Below are positions 33,797-41,545 of a stretch of 64,000 nucleotides of DNA, in pieces. Every line of letters starts with the position of its first letter. Positions within the stretch are counted from its first letter, which is position 1. The notes beneath the pieces were generated by a model that was given only the letters and a program-made list of their open reading frames with translations, did not search any database and was not told where the DNA came from. The translations under genes were made by a program, and so were the position numbers. The DNA comes from Bradyrhizobium erythrophlei (lineage in GTDB: Bacteria > Pseudomonadota > Alphaproteobacteria > Rhizobiales > Xanthobacteraceae), in assembly GCF_900129505.1 (NCBI RefSeq), contig NZ_LT670818.1, forward strand, positions 6,109,001-6,173,000. Direction: 5' to 3'.

Positions 33797-34633
33797 ATGG
33801 CCAAAAAGCCAGTAGTTTTAGACCCAGCTGACGGGTTGATCGTGGATGAGGTCGGTGAATGGGCACCTAAGAAGCATGCTCGCGTGCAGCAATACATCGA
33901 AATCGCGAGCGCAACGCGAGCCAAGTATCTGCCCCCGCCATCATGGCGCGCCGGGGCAAGTTATATTGAACTATTTTCCGGCTCCGGCCGTTCGCTGATC
34001 AGGGGCACCAATCGCATTATCGATGGGAGCCCTGTCGTCGCCTACAACGCCGCGGAGGCCAGCGGCGTGCCCTTCACGAAAATCCATCTCAACGATTTTG
34101 ATGCGGCAAAATCGGCGGCCGTCGAGAAGCGTATTCGTACTCTAGGAGGCTCTCCGGTTTGCTACAACGACACGGCTGATGTGGCCGTTGATAAGATCGT
34201 CGCAGCAGTAAATCCGAAGGGACTCCATTTCGCCTTCTTGGACCCGTATAATCTTGAAGGGTTGTCGTTCGACATCATTAGGAAGCTGTCGAAATTGAAG
34301 GTCGATCTGCTCATTCATGTCAGCGTGCACGATCTTCAGCGCAATCTTGACGACTACAGCAGGCCCGGGGACGTCTTGGATACCTTTGCTCCTGGATGGC
34401 GCGATCAAGTTGACCCGAACCAATCGATAAACTCATTTCGGGCGGCGCTGATGGATTATTGGCTGGCCGAAATTCGGAAGCTGGGCAAATTGCCTGCAAA
34501 AGGCGTGGAGCTTGTTGAAGGTCCGACCGGACAGCGGCTTTATTGGCTCGTGTTTGCGAGTGAGCACGGCCTTGCGCGAAAGTTCTGGGAAGCAATCCGC
34601 GATCCCATGCGACAGACAACAATGGATTTCTGA
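33797..34633 (+). CDS. tcmP: Three-Cys-motif partner protein TcmP
   Basis: A 278-aa protein of the TcmP family. YIELFSGSGRS (residues 56-66) resembles the SAM-binding motif I of Rossmann methyltransferases and FAFLDPYNLEG (145-155) the motif IV D-P-Y, so a methyltransferase-like fold is inferred. TcmP proteins are known as regular neighbours of three-Cys-motif Gp37/Gp68 proteins, and here the next gene is exactly that, overlapping at the stop/start (TGATGG at 34632-34637). ATG after GGGAATAACCA. Confidence 0.9.
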   Translation: MAKKPVVLDPADGLIVDEVGEWAPKKHARVQQYIEIASATRAKYLPPPSWRAGASYIELFSGSGRSLIRGTNRIIDGSPVVAYNAAEASGVPFTKIHLNDFDAAKSAAVEKRIRTLGGSPVCYNDTADVAVDKIVAAVNPKGLHFAFLDPYNLEGLSFDIIRKLSKLKVDLLIHVSVHDLQRNLDDYSRPGDVLDTFAPGWRDQVDPNQSINSFRAALMDYWLAEIRKLGKLPAKGVELVEGPTGQRLYWLVFASEHGLARKFWEAIRDPMRQTTMDF

Positions 34634-35397
34634 TGGCTGACACCTCAATCGAATGGACCGACGCGACATGGAACCCGGTCGCTGGCTGCACGGTGATCTC
34701 TCCCGGTTGCACGAATTGCTATGCGATGCGGATGGCTGCCCGGTTAGATGCGATGGGTGTGAAGAAATATCACGGACTGACCCGCAAGAGCGGCAAGCGA
34801 GCGGTCTGGACCGGCAAAGTCAGGCTTGATCGCAAGGCGCTCGATATCCCTGCAGATTGGAAAAAACCGCGCCGGATTTTTGTGAATTCGATGTCGGACC
34901 TATTTCACGAAGCCGTTCCCGCGAAGTTTGTTGCCGCTGTCTGGCGTGCAATGGAGGCAACTCCGCAGCACACCTATCAAATTCTGACGAAGCGACCGGA
35001 TCGGATGGCGGAGATCACCGCATCGCTGCCAGTGCTGCCGAACGTATGGCTCGGGACAAGCGTCGAAAGCGCCGACTATCTGGGGCGCATTGACGACCTG
35101 CGTGGGGTCAATGCTGTTGTGAAGTTTGTTTCGTTCGAGCCTTTACTGGGCTCTGTGGCTGCAGCTGACTTGACTGGTATCCAATGGGCAATCGTCGGCG
35201 GCGAAAGTGGCCCGCGTGCGCGACCCATGGCAGAGGAATGGGTCGGTGAGATCGAGATGGCATGCCGCAAGGCAAGGGCGGCATTTTTCTTCAAGCAGTG
35301 GGGCGGCGTTCGCAAAAAGATCACCGGTCGGCACTATCGCGGGCGCACATTCGATGAGATGCCCCGCGGCGTAGTCGCGCCCGTAAACTGCCATTAG
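34633..35397 (+). CDS. Phage Gp37/Gp68 family three-Cys-motif protein (DUF5131)
   Basis: A 254-aa protein with WNPVAGCTVISPGCTNCYA: Cys19, Cys26, Cys29 form the C-x6-C-x2-C motif of the Gp37/Gp68 (DUF5131) family, reminiscent of a radical-SAM iron-sulfur site though with longer first spacing. Family strands follow: IFVNSMSDLFHE, YQILTKRPDRM, NVWLGTSVES, VSFEPLLG, WAIVGGESGPRARP, FFFKQWG. Overlaps tcmP by one base. The pair occurs widely in phages and mobile elements; its chemistry is not established. Confidence 0.93.
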   Translation: MADTSIEWTDATWNPVAGCTVISPGCTNCYAMRMAARLDAMGVKKYHGLTRKSGKRAVWTGKVRLDRKALDIPADWKKPRRIFVNSMSDLFHEAVPAKFVAAVWRAMEATPQHTYQILTKRPDRMAEITASLPVLPNVWLGTSVESADYLGRIDDLRGVNAVVKFVSFEPLLGSVAAADLTGIQWAIVGGESGPRARPMAEEWVGEIEMACRKARAAFFFKQWGGVRKKITGRHYRGRTFDEMPRGVVAPVNCH

Positions 35398-35438
35398 GTT
35401 AACGACCGCTTTTAGGCCCTGCATTCTGGAGAGAGTTC

Positions 35439-35933
35439 TTGACAAGAATGACAGACCCATTCGATGCGCTGCAATCGTTCCAACAGGCTCTTGTTGATGG
35501 TGAAATAGATCTGCAACGTGGACAAATTGATCCAGAACTTTTTGTGCACCTCGATCACCCCAATGGCCAACCAAGGTTCACCTATGTGCGTCTTCAGCGC
35601 CAGACGGTAACTGCGATGGTGAACTTCGCCATCAGTGATCCCATTGAGGGGGTTCGATGCTTCCAAATTGGGGTTGCCGTCCCGGAAGCATACCGCAGCC
35701 AACGGCGCGCCAAGTGCACTGTTGGTGCCGCTATTACTGAGTTGCAACACGGACTCGCGAGAAACAAAGTCTCCACGTTTTACGTGGAGGCGGTCGTCGG
35801 GATTGACAACGAGGCATCCAAGCATGTCGCCGCGGCGACTATCTCGACTACGCCCGTCGAGGTGACAGACCAAGTCTCAGGGCTTCCCGCACTCCATTAC
35901 GTTCGGAAGATCGGAGAGGTTGCTGCTGGCTGA
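35439..35933 (+). CDS. GNAT-like protein
   Basis: A 164-aa protein. FQIGVAVPEAYRSQRRAKCTVGAAITELQHGLARNKVSTFYVEAVVGIDNEASKHVAAATI is compatible with a GNAT acetyltransferase core (the R/Q-x-x-G/A region is degenerate, and the VxxxNxAS-x-x-VA element is typical). TTG start at 35439 has GGAGAG at the right distance; ATG at 35448 is the alternative. Possibly cotranscribed with the Gp37/Gp68 gene, 41 bp upstream. Assignment moderate. Confidence 0.55.
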   Translation: MTRMTDPFDALQSFQQALVDGEIDLQRGQIDPELFVHLDHPNGQPRFTYVRLQRQTVTAMVNFAISDPIEGVRCFQIGVAVPEAYRSQRRAKCTVGAAITELQHGLARNKVSTFYVEAVVGIDNEASKHVAAATISTTPVEVTDQVSGLPALHYVRKIGEVAAG

Positions 35934-35999
35934 CCATCGAAGCCTTCGCCTAGAAGCTGAAGCAGCGAATACGCCACGCCGCGCGGTGGCAGAGCCTCT

Positions 36000-36587
36000 T
36001 CATCGAGATGCCGCTACTCTCATCACAGGCGCGGGCTCGATGATGCAGTCGATGATCTTCGACGGCGGGATGTCGCCGCGATAGAACCTCCATGTTCGCA
36101 TCGCGCGTTGGATCATGATGTCATCAGGATCAGGCAGGTCGTCGATGCGGTGATGATTGGCGCGCAGCCATGGTCCGTACTGCTTCAGCTTGCGGTCGCT
36201 CGATGCGAGGCGAACCGTGAACCTCGCGAGCGGCTCCTCGCTGAAGGGTCTGAGCCATCGCTGGCTGCGGATCGGCGGTGTGTCTGGATGGCGCTGTAGT
36301 AACACCTCCAACTCGGCGTCGGTGATGGCTGAGGTCGGCGTGTCGCACAGGAAGACGGCGGGCGGGCCGAGGCCGATCATGCTCAGGCTGTCGCCGGTGT
36401 GGGTCGCCCGGAAACCCTCGCGCTTGATCGCTGCGACATTTTCAAGGATGGTGAAGTGATACAGGTTCGCGCGGCTGGCTCCTTCGCTGAGCGCAGAGAT
36501 GCAGGCGAAATTTGTTGTCAGTTTGTCTGGGGTACTATGCTGGTCGGTACGAGTTGACCTGCCTTCTTCCCCTTGCGATTGGGACAC
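36000..36587 (-). CDS. Possible ADP-ribosyltransferase-like protein
   Basis: A 195-aa protein. NLYHFTILENVAAIKREGF (residues 41-59) resembles the first core strand and helix of DarT-like and other ADP-ribosyltransferase-fold proteins (Y/L-H-x-T...I-x-x-x-G). The rest (SMIGLGPPAVFLCDTP, WLRPFSEEPLARFTVRL) is compatible with the beta core, but a clear catalytic Glu is not evident. Start assigned to GTG at 36587; the first 40 residues are low complexity and the true start may lie inside. If correct it could be a toxin-like cargo protein. Confidence 0.5.
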   Translation of the reverse strand: MSQSQGEEGRSTRTDQHSTPDKLTTNFACISALSEGASRANLYHFTILENVAAIKREGFRATHTGDSLSMIGLGPPAVFLCDTPTSAITDAELEVLLQRHPDTPPIRSQRWLRPFSEEPLARFTVRLASSDRKLKQYGPWLRANHHRIDDLPDPDDIMIQRAMRTWRFYRGDIPPSKIIDCIIEPAPVMRVAASR

Positions 36588-36841
36588 TATCGGGACACTG
36601 AGCGGTCTGGATGTTGATATCGCTCAGCTTTTTCGGTTCTCTAAGGTCCCACAGAGGGGGTGCTTCGCGCTGCTGTCTTTGTCAGCACTGCAACGATCTG
36701 CAGCACCGCGTCGGGCAAGGGGTACCATCCTCCGTGGGTCGCCTGAGCCGAACCTCGGCCAAGGCTTTAATCCACGGTGGATGATCTTCCATCGGTGTTT
36801 TAAACCAAGGCCCGACTTGGAGAATGGGCCCGGACTAACAG

Positions 36842-38233
36842 TCAGGCGACCAGACGCAGCGCGGTTTCAGCATGCGCCGCTGGTGTAGGCTCGCCGATGA
36901 TGCGTCGCAGCTCGGCTGCAACACCGTCCAGCACCGCACGCTTTTCCTTCATCCGCTTCGAGTGATTGTAGACCTTGCCGGTGACGCTGGGCACGATCTG
37001 CTCCTGTTTCCTGCTCGCGGCGTGATCGAGACACTTCGCGATCCATGCATCGTCAAAGCCGAGATCGCCCGCCAGTGTCGCCGCCGAGCGGCGCAGATCG
37101 TGCGGCGTGAACGGCCGCAGACCGAGCAGCGCGCAGATGCCCGGCGTTTTCACCTTGCCCTTGACCTTGGTGCCGCGCAGGGCCGTTGCCATGACCTTCC
37201 GGTTCATTGGCTGATCGCCAAGCGGACTGGCGAAAACGTATTGCTGCTCGTCGCTGATCAACGCTTCCCGAATGATCTCCACCGCCAGTTCGGAAAGCGG
37301 CTGCTGGATCACGCGGCGCTTCTTGACCCGCTTCAGCGGCACGTCAAAGCGCGGATTTTCGCCATCGAGATCGAACAGTTCATCGCGGTGCGCGGCCAGC
37401 AGTTCCCCCGAGCGCAGCATGGTGACCAGTTCGAATTTCAGCGCGAGACGGGTCTTGCGATCCCAAGGCAGGTCGTCCCGGTCGAGGCCGTGCCAGAAAA
37501 TCCTGATCTCGTCCTCGGAGAGAACGCGCGTGCGCGGATGCTCCGGGTCGAGCTTCGGCAGGTTGACGCAGGGGCTGGCGGTTACATAGTCGCGGCCCGC
37601 TTCCGCCGCCCAGTTGAACAGGCCCGAGGCGGCGCGCCGCATGTGGCGGGCGTTGGCTACCGACGGAACGCCGAGTTTGCCTGCAACGAGATCGTTCGAC
37701 AGCGTTGCAATGTCGTGCTTGGTGACTTCGCTGGCGATCTTCTTGCCGAGCCGCGGGCTGATAAAGCGCCGCAGGTGGCTGGCGACGTTGCCCCACGTTT
37801 CGATCCGGGGCCGCATTTCCCCATCCGGCTTGCGGACCGGCGTCTTCATCCACTCGATCCGCTCTTCGATGATCTCATCGACGGTCGTGCCCCGCTTGGC
37901 CTGCCGCACTTTCCGGTCGCGGAAGGTCTCGGCGAGTGCCGCAGCGCCCGTGCCCCGCAGGCCGTAGACCCGGCTGCGGGCGTCCTCGACGGCGAAGGTC
38001 GGACTGTAGACGCCAAGCCAGCCGGTGCGCTGCTTGCCGGTCTCTGGGTCGGTGAACTTGAACGAGAAGGTCGCCGCGCCAGCGGTGGTGATGCTGACGT
38101 AAAGGCCGGGGCATTTGCGGTCGTAGATTTTGACCCGCTCAGTGACCCGCTTCTCGCACATGCGGTCGGTGAGGATGACGCTGCCGCTGCGACCGCGTTT
38201 GCCAGCGGGTTCGCTGGTGATAGTCTCTGTCAT
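36842..38233 (-). CDS. Site-specific tyrosine recombinase (integrase)
   Basis: A 463-aa phage-type integrase with an N-terminal arm-binding DUF4102-like region (about 20-100), a core-binding SAM-like domain (about 115-225) and a catalytic domain. Catalytic residues: R274 in TMLRSGE, H378-x-x-R381 in HDLRRS, H404 in CLDHAA, nucleophile Y422 in GKVYNHS. ATG preceded by GGAGCCTGAAACC. It lies 200 bp from attR and is transcribed into the island, the standard arrangement. Full length, so the element may be able to excise. Confidence 0.93.
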   Translation of the reverse strand: MTETITSEPAGKRGRSGSVILTDRMCEKRVTERVKIYDRKCPGLYVSITTAGAATFSFKFTDPETGKQRTGWLGVYSPTFAVEDARSRVYGLRGTGAAALAETFRDRKVRQAKRGTTVDEIIEERIEWMKTPVRKPDGEMRPRIETWGNVASHLRRFISPRLGKKIASEVTKHDIATLSNDLVAGKLGVPSVANARHMRRAASGLFNWAAEAGRDYVTASPCVNLPKLDPEHPRTRVLSEDEIRIFWHGLDRDDLPWDRKTRLALKFELVTMLRSGELLAAHRDELFDLDGENPRFDVPLKRVKKRRVIQQPLSELAVEIIREALISDEQQYVFASPLGDQPMNRKVMATALRGTKVKGKVKTPGICALLGLRPFTPHDLRRSAATLAGDLGFDDAWIAKCLDHAASRKQEQIVPSVTGKVYNHSKRMKEKRAVLDGVAAELRRIIGEPTPAAHAETALRLVA

Positions 38234-38432
38234 GGTTTCAGGCTCCGTGAGGGTTTGGGACCACGGGCTCGGCCTTGGGCCTCTCAGTCCTTGGAGGGTC
38301 GAGAGAGGCTTAGGGCCGGGCCCTGCTTTTGGCGAAACGCGCTGAAACGCCTCGGATCAGGCTAGTCGAAAAGCGCTTGTTTTAAAGGGTTTTCTTAGTT
38401 TCGGCGTGTTTCACCGAATACCAAAATATAGA

Positions 38433-38444
38433 CGTGTGGTCCTG
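38433..38444 (+). other. attR core
   Basis: CGTGTGGTCCTG, preceded by island DNA (AATATAGA) and followed by the right half of the chromosomal repeat (ACGCCCCGACGCTGG). Direct repeat of attL at 19471-19482. Confidence 0.8.
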
Positions 38445-38757
38445 ACGCCCCGACGCTGGCGTCAAGTTCCTGGGAAGCAAGCTTCTCAGGGGCGACGGTG
38501 GCAAGAAAGCCCGGTCACCGGGGAGAGCGCGAAGGAAACCGTTAAAACCATTGCGCAGGGAAGGCCGGATTGCCTCCGCTGAACCTGTATGCTCGTGTGC
38601 GCATTTCATTGTGCATCTTGCACACGAGACCGCGGGTGCAGCGCGCACCCGGCTTTCCCTGCGCCCTCTGTCTATCGGGAGGGCGAAAAGTTACGCAAGA
38701 CTCGGGCAGTTCATGCCGCGAGATCGAACGCGCATATCTGCCGGCTGTTTGAAAATT
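38433..38757. repeat. Right half of the interrupted intergenic repeat
   Basis: Matches 8240-8553: ACGCCCCGACGCTGGCGTCA, AGGGAAGGCCGGATTGCCTC, GAGACCGCGGGTGCAGCGCG and the GCGCATATCTG..GGCTG end. Together with 19273-19482 it reconstitutes one repeat of about 520 bp. Confidence 0.85.
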
Positions 38758-38774
38758 GAATCGGTGCTTCCCCC

Positions 38775-38831
38775 TTGACATTGGTACCGCATAGTACCAA
38801 TTCTTCTCGGAAGGTGGTACCATATGGTACC
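38775..38831 (+). promoter_or_regulatory. Promoter-proximal pair of palindromic operators
   Basis: TTGACA at 38775-38780 is followed by TTGGTACCGCATAGTACCAA (38781-38800, 7-bp perfect arms) and by GGTACCATATGGTACC (38816-38831, perfect palindrome). The shared 16-bp form GGTACC-N4-(A/G)GTACC has centres 33 bp apart, about three helical turns. Probably binding sites for a TetR-type repressor controlling the gene at 38879; no such regulator is adjacent. Confidence 0.7.
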
Positions 38832-38878
38832 TCCGTGTGCTCGACAATAACCGGGAATTCCAACCAGGGAGACGTTTC

Positions 38879-39388
38879 ATGTCGCCGCAACTCTACTTTT
38901 TCGCGAGCATCGCATTCAGCCTCGTCGCGTGGGGGATGGTCGCCTTCAGCTACATCTGGCCGGCATTACGGCACCGGCCACGGGCCGACGCGTTGCGGCC
39001 TCTGCTCATCCTGCACAGCTTCCGCTTCATGGGATTGGCGTTCCTGGTCCCCGGCGTCGTGTCGCCCGACCTGCCGGCCTCCTTCGCGCAAGCTGCGGCC
39101 TTTGGGGACATCATCGCGGCGATGTCAGCGCTGCTTGCGCTGCTGTTGCTGCCGCGTGGGGCCGGCGTTGTCGCCGCATGGATTTTCAATCTCTGGGGTT
39201 CGGCGGATATCCTGAACGCCTTCTACCAGGCCAATCATGCCGGACTGCTGGCGGGGCAGTTGGGAGCCGCCTACTTCATCCCGACATTTGTCGTGCCGCT
39301 ATTGCTGATCACCCACGGATTGGCTTTCCGGATTCTTCTGCAGCATCAAAATGAGTCCGCCATGCGGGAAAGCCGGCAGCCCGCATGA
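38879..39388 (+). CDS. Polytopic membrane protein
   Basis: A 169-aa protein with about five hydrophobic segments (YFFASIAFSLVAWGMVAFSYI, LLILHSFRFMGLAFLVPGVV, GDIIAAMSALLALLLLP, GVVAAWIFNLWGSADIL, YFIPTFVVPLLLITHGLAFRIL). ATG follows AGGGAGACGTTTC; the upstream in-frame start at 38837 lies too close to the operator. Family not recognised. The twin palindromes at 38781-38831 imply tight repressor control, as seen for efflux or stress membrane proteins. Confidence 0.75.
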   Translation: MSPQLYFFASIAFSLVAWGMVAFSYIWPALRHRPRADALRPLLILHSFRFMGLAFLVPGVVSPDLPASFAQAAAFGDIIAAMSALLALLLLPRGAGVVAAWIFNLWGSADILNAFYQANHAGLLAGQLGAAYFIPTFVVPLLLITHGLAFRILLQHQNESAMRESRQPA

Positions 39389-39398
39389 GCCGCTTCGA

Positions 39399-40070
39399 CT
39401 ATTTGCGTGTGGTGTCGGCGGCAGCCGCCGCAGGGCCTCGCTTCGGCCGGCGGACGGCGCGCACCTTGCCGCTGCTTCCGCCGCCGCAGAAAAACCGGTC
39501 GCCGCCATCGGACTCGAGCCCGGACACGGCGACCCCGGGCGGCATCTCGAGCCGCTCCAGCACCTCGCCCGTTTGCGGATCGATGTGCCTTACATCGCTC
39601 TCGTCGCCTTCCCAGGTGCCGTGCCAGAGTTCGCCGTCGACCCAGGTGACTCCCGTGACGAAGCGGCTGGACTCGATGGTGCGAAGGATTGCGCCGGTTT
39701 CGGGATCGACCTGATGGATCTTCCGTTCGCGGTATTGCCCCACCCAGAGCGTCCCTTCGGCCCAGGCCATGCCGGAATCGCCGCCGCCGCCGGGGGCGGG
39801 GATGGTGGCGAGCACACGGCCCGACTTCGGATCGATCTTCTGGATGCGGTCCTCGGCGATCTGGAACAGGTGCTCCCCGTCGAAGGCGGTGCCGGCGTGC
39901 GCGGCGACCTCGATCGAGCGCAGCGTCTTGCCATCGGCGGGATCGAAGGCGTTCAGCCTGTCGCCGGCTGCAATCCACACCTGCTGGCCGTCATAGGTGA
40001 CGCCACCGACACGCTCGACCCCCGGAAAGGGTCCATACTCCCTGACGATTTCGGCCGATGATCGCTTCAT
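39399..40070 (-). CDS. Beta-propeller (PQQ/YVTN-like) protein
   Basis: A 223-aa cytoplasmic protein with repeats of strand-rich blades: VGGVTYDGQQVWIAAGDRLNAFDPADGKTLRSI, AFDGEHLFQIAEDRIQKIDPKSGRVLATI, AWAEGTLWVGQYRERKIHQVDPETGAILRTI, TWVDGELWHGTWEG...DPQTGEVLERL. Each D-P-x-T/S-G-x-x-L unit closes a blade. No signal peptide. ATG follows GAGAGGATGGATGC. It lies 33 bp behind the TPR/HTH regulator on the same strand. Ligand unknown; short for a full propeller, so it may dimerise. Confidence 0.8.
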   Translation of the reverse strand: MKRSSAEIVREYGPFPGVERVGGVTYDGQQVWIAAGDRLNAFDPADGKTLRSIEVAAHAGTAFDGEHLFQIAEDRIQKIDPKSGRVLATIPAPGGGGDSGMAWAEGTLWVGQYRERKIHQVDPETGAILRTIESSRFVTGVTWVDGELWHGTWEGDESDVRHIDPQTGEVLERLEMPPGVAVSGLESDGGDRFFCGGGSSGKVRAVRRPKRGPAAAAADTTRK

Positions 40071-40103
40071 GCATCCATCCTCTCACTTGCTGCATGCTCC
40101 AAC

Positions 40104-41324
40104 CTAGTCGCTCGGCAGCGGACCGGGGAGTAACAAGATTGTCGGGAATCCCGGCACCAGCGGGGTCATCCAGCGGCGCGCGCGGCCGCGGCCGAACCAC
40201 TGCACCTTGCCCGCCGCTCCCAGCTCCTCGAGCGCCCGCTGCACGGTGCGGGGGCTGGCGCCAAGCGCAATCGCCAGCGCCGAGCTCGACCACGACTCAC
40301 CGTCGGCAAGGAAGGCGAGCACCTCCGCATGCGGCTCCTCGACGGGCGGCGCCAGCACGGCGATTTCGCGGGCGCGGCGCGGCGCCAGCGCAAAGCCCTG
40401 GCTGGTGGCGCTGACGTCGGCCAGATGTCGTAACTCGGCGCGAAGCCTGCCGATTTCGACCCGCAACCGCGCGCGATGCGATTCATCGGCGTGCTTCGCC
40501 CGGAAGGCGCGGGCGACCAGCGTGTTGCGAGGCACGTCGCCGGGCCACGCTTCGGCGAGCGCGCGTACGAGCGCGAACAAGACCGGGCGCGTCGCGAGCG
40601 AGACCACCGTATCGGCGTCGCGCACGACATAACGGCAGGCGTCGATCACCAGCGCCTTCGAGGTCAGCAGCGCCTCGACCTCCTCGAGCAGGAGCAACCT
40701 CTCCTCGCCACGCGCTATCAGGCGCGCCGCTGGCGTGTCGAGGGCGAGGGCGGCGGTTTCGACCTCCGCCGTCAGCGCGGGGATATTGGCATCGCGCGCG
40801 GCGTGCCTGGCGAAGGCCAGCGCAGTGCGCGCGGCCCTGGTCCGCAGGCGCCGCATCGCGATGCCTGCAACGACCAGTTCGTGGGCGGCGCGGAACGCGG
40901 GCGGGAAGGAGGCGGGGTCGTGATCGGCGAGCGCGCGCTCGGCCTCGTCGAGACGGCCGATCAGCAGCAACCGCCGGACGCCGAGATTGCGCGCATGCGC
41001 GGCGTTGACGCGGTCGCCATGCGCCTCCAGCGTCGCCCGCGCGGCGTCGAGCGCCTTCGCGGGCCAGCCGAGATCGCGCGAGACCAGCGCGATCTCGGCC
41101 TCGGCGACCACGCATCGCGCCCGCGCCACGGCCTCCTTCGGGCCGAACACGCGCGCCGCGCTTTTCAGCAGCGCCTTGGCCCGGACAAAATCCCCGAGCT
41201 GCGCCATCGCGATGCCGCGCAGCGCCAGTGCGGGCGCGTCGTCGCGCAGCGCGACCCGCTTCAGCGCGCCGAGCGGGTCACCCGCTGCGAGTGCGCGGCC
41301 TGCGGCCGTGATCAGCGAGTCCAT
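40104..41324 (-). CDS. TPR-like and HTH-domain transcriptional regulator
   Basis: A 406-aa protein. The first 200 residues are Ala/Arg-rich helical repeats (ALRGIAMAQLGDFVRAKALLKSAARVFGPKEAVARARC, TPR-like). The middle has a winged HTH similar to OmpR-type or BTAD-like DNA-binding domains (FRAKHADESHRARLRVEIGRLRAELRHL), and a second HTH (WSSSALAIALGASPRTVQRALEELGAAGKVQWFGRGRARRWM) is at 340-390. It is divergent from the DUF899 gene at 41546, whose expression it may control through the inverted repeat at 41466-41521. Confidence 0.8.
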   Translation of the reverse strand: MDSLITAAGRALAAGDPLGALKRVALRDDAPALALRGIAMAQLGDFVRAKALLKSAARVFGPKEAVARARCVVAEAEIALVSRDLGWPAKALDAARATLEAHGDRVNAAHARNLGVRRLLLIGRLDEAERALADHDPASFPPAFRAAHELVVAGIAMRRLRTRAARTALAFARHAARDANIPALTAEVETAALALDTPAARLIARGEERLLLLEEVEALLTSKALVIDACRYVVRDADTVVSLATRPVLFALVRALAEAWPGDVPRNTLVARAFRAKHADESHRARLRVEIGRLRAELRHLADVSATSQGFALAPRRAREIAVLAPPVEEPHAEVLAFLADGESWSSSALAIALGASPRTVQRALEELGAAGKVQWFGRGRARRWMTPLVPGFPTILLLPGPLPSD

Positions 41325-41465
41325 TTGAATCCCGCCACACTTGTCACTCTCACTCCCCGATATCCGGTCCTAATCTATCACACGACGACAAACCAGTGCG
41401 TTAGCGAGAAGGCCATAGTCATGGTTGACTGGACGATCCTCTCCCCAACATTTCTCACAGCCATG

Positions 41466-41521
41466 GTCGAGTGGGCTGGAGCCGTTGTGACTGTGCTTGC
41501 CGTCGGCCCAGCCCACTCGAC
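41466..41521 (+). promoter_or_regulatory. Perfect 14-bp inverted repeat upstream of DUF899 gene
   Basis: GTCGAGTGGGCTGG (41466-41479) and CCAGCCCACTCGAC (41508-41521) are exact complements around 28 bp, ending 24 bp before the DUF899 start. It can be a 5'-UTR hairpin or a wide operator for the divergent regulator. Confidence 0.65.
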
Positions 41522-41545
41522 AAAGCAACGCAACGGAGAACAACG

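Larger units (their letters stand above)
19471..38444. mobile_element. Integrated P4/satellite-like element
   Basis: An element of 18,962 bp (core to core) bounded by the 12-bp direct repeat CGTGTGGTCCTG at 19471-19482 and 38433-38444. Joining the outer flanks rebuilds the same sequence as the intact repeat around 8240-8251. Contents: a tyrosine recombinase 200 bp from the right end, AlpA-like regulators, a primase-helicase of the P4 type, a small-gene operon, orphan genes with repeats and cargo genes. No structural, packaging or conjugation genes are visible, so a satellite or a mobilisable integrative element fits best. Exact boundaries are inferred from sequence comparison inside the window. 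Confidence 0.85.
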
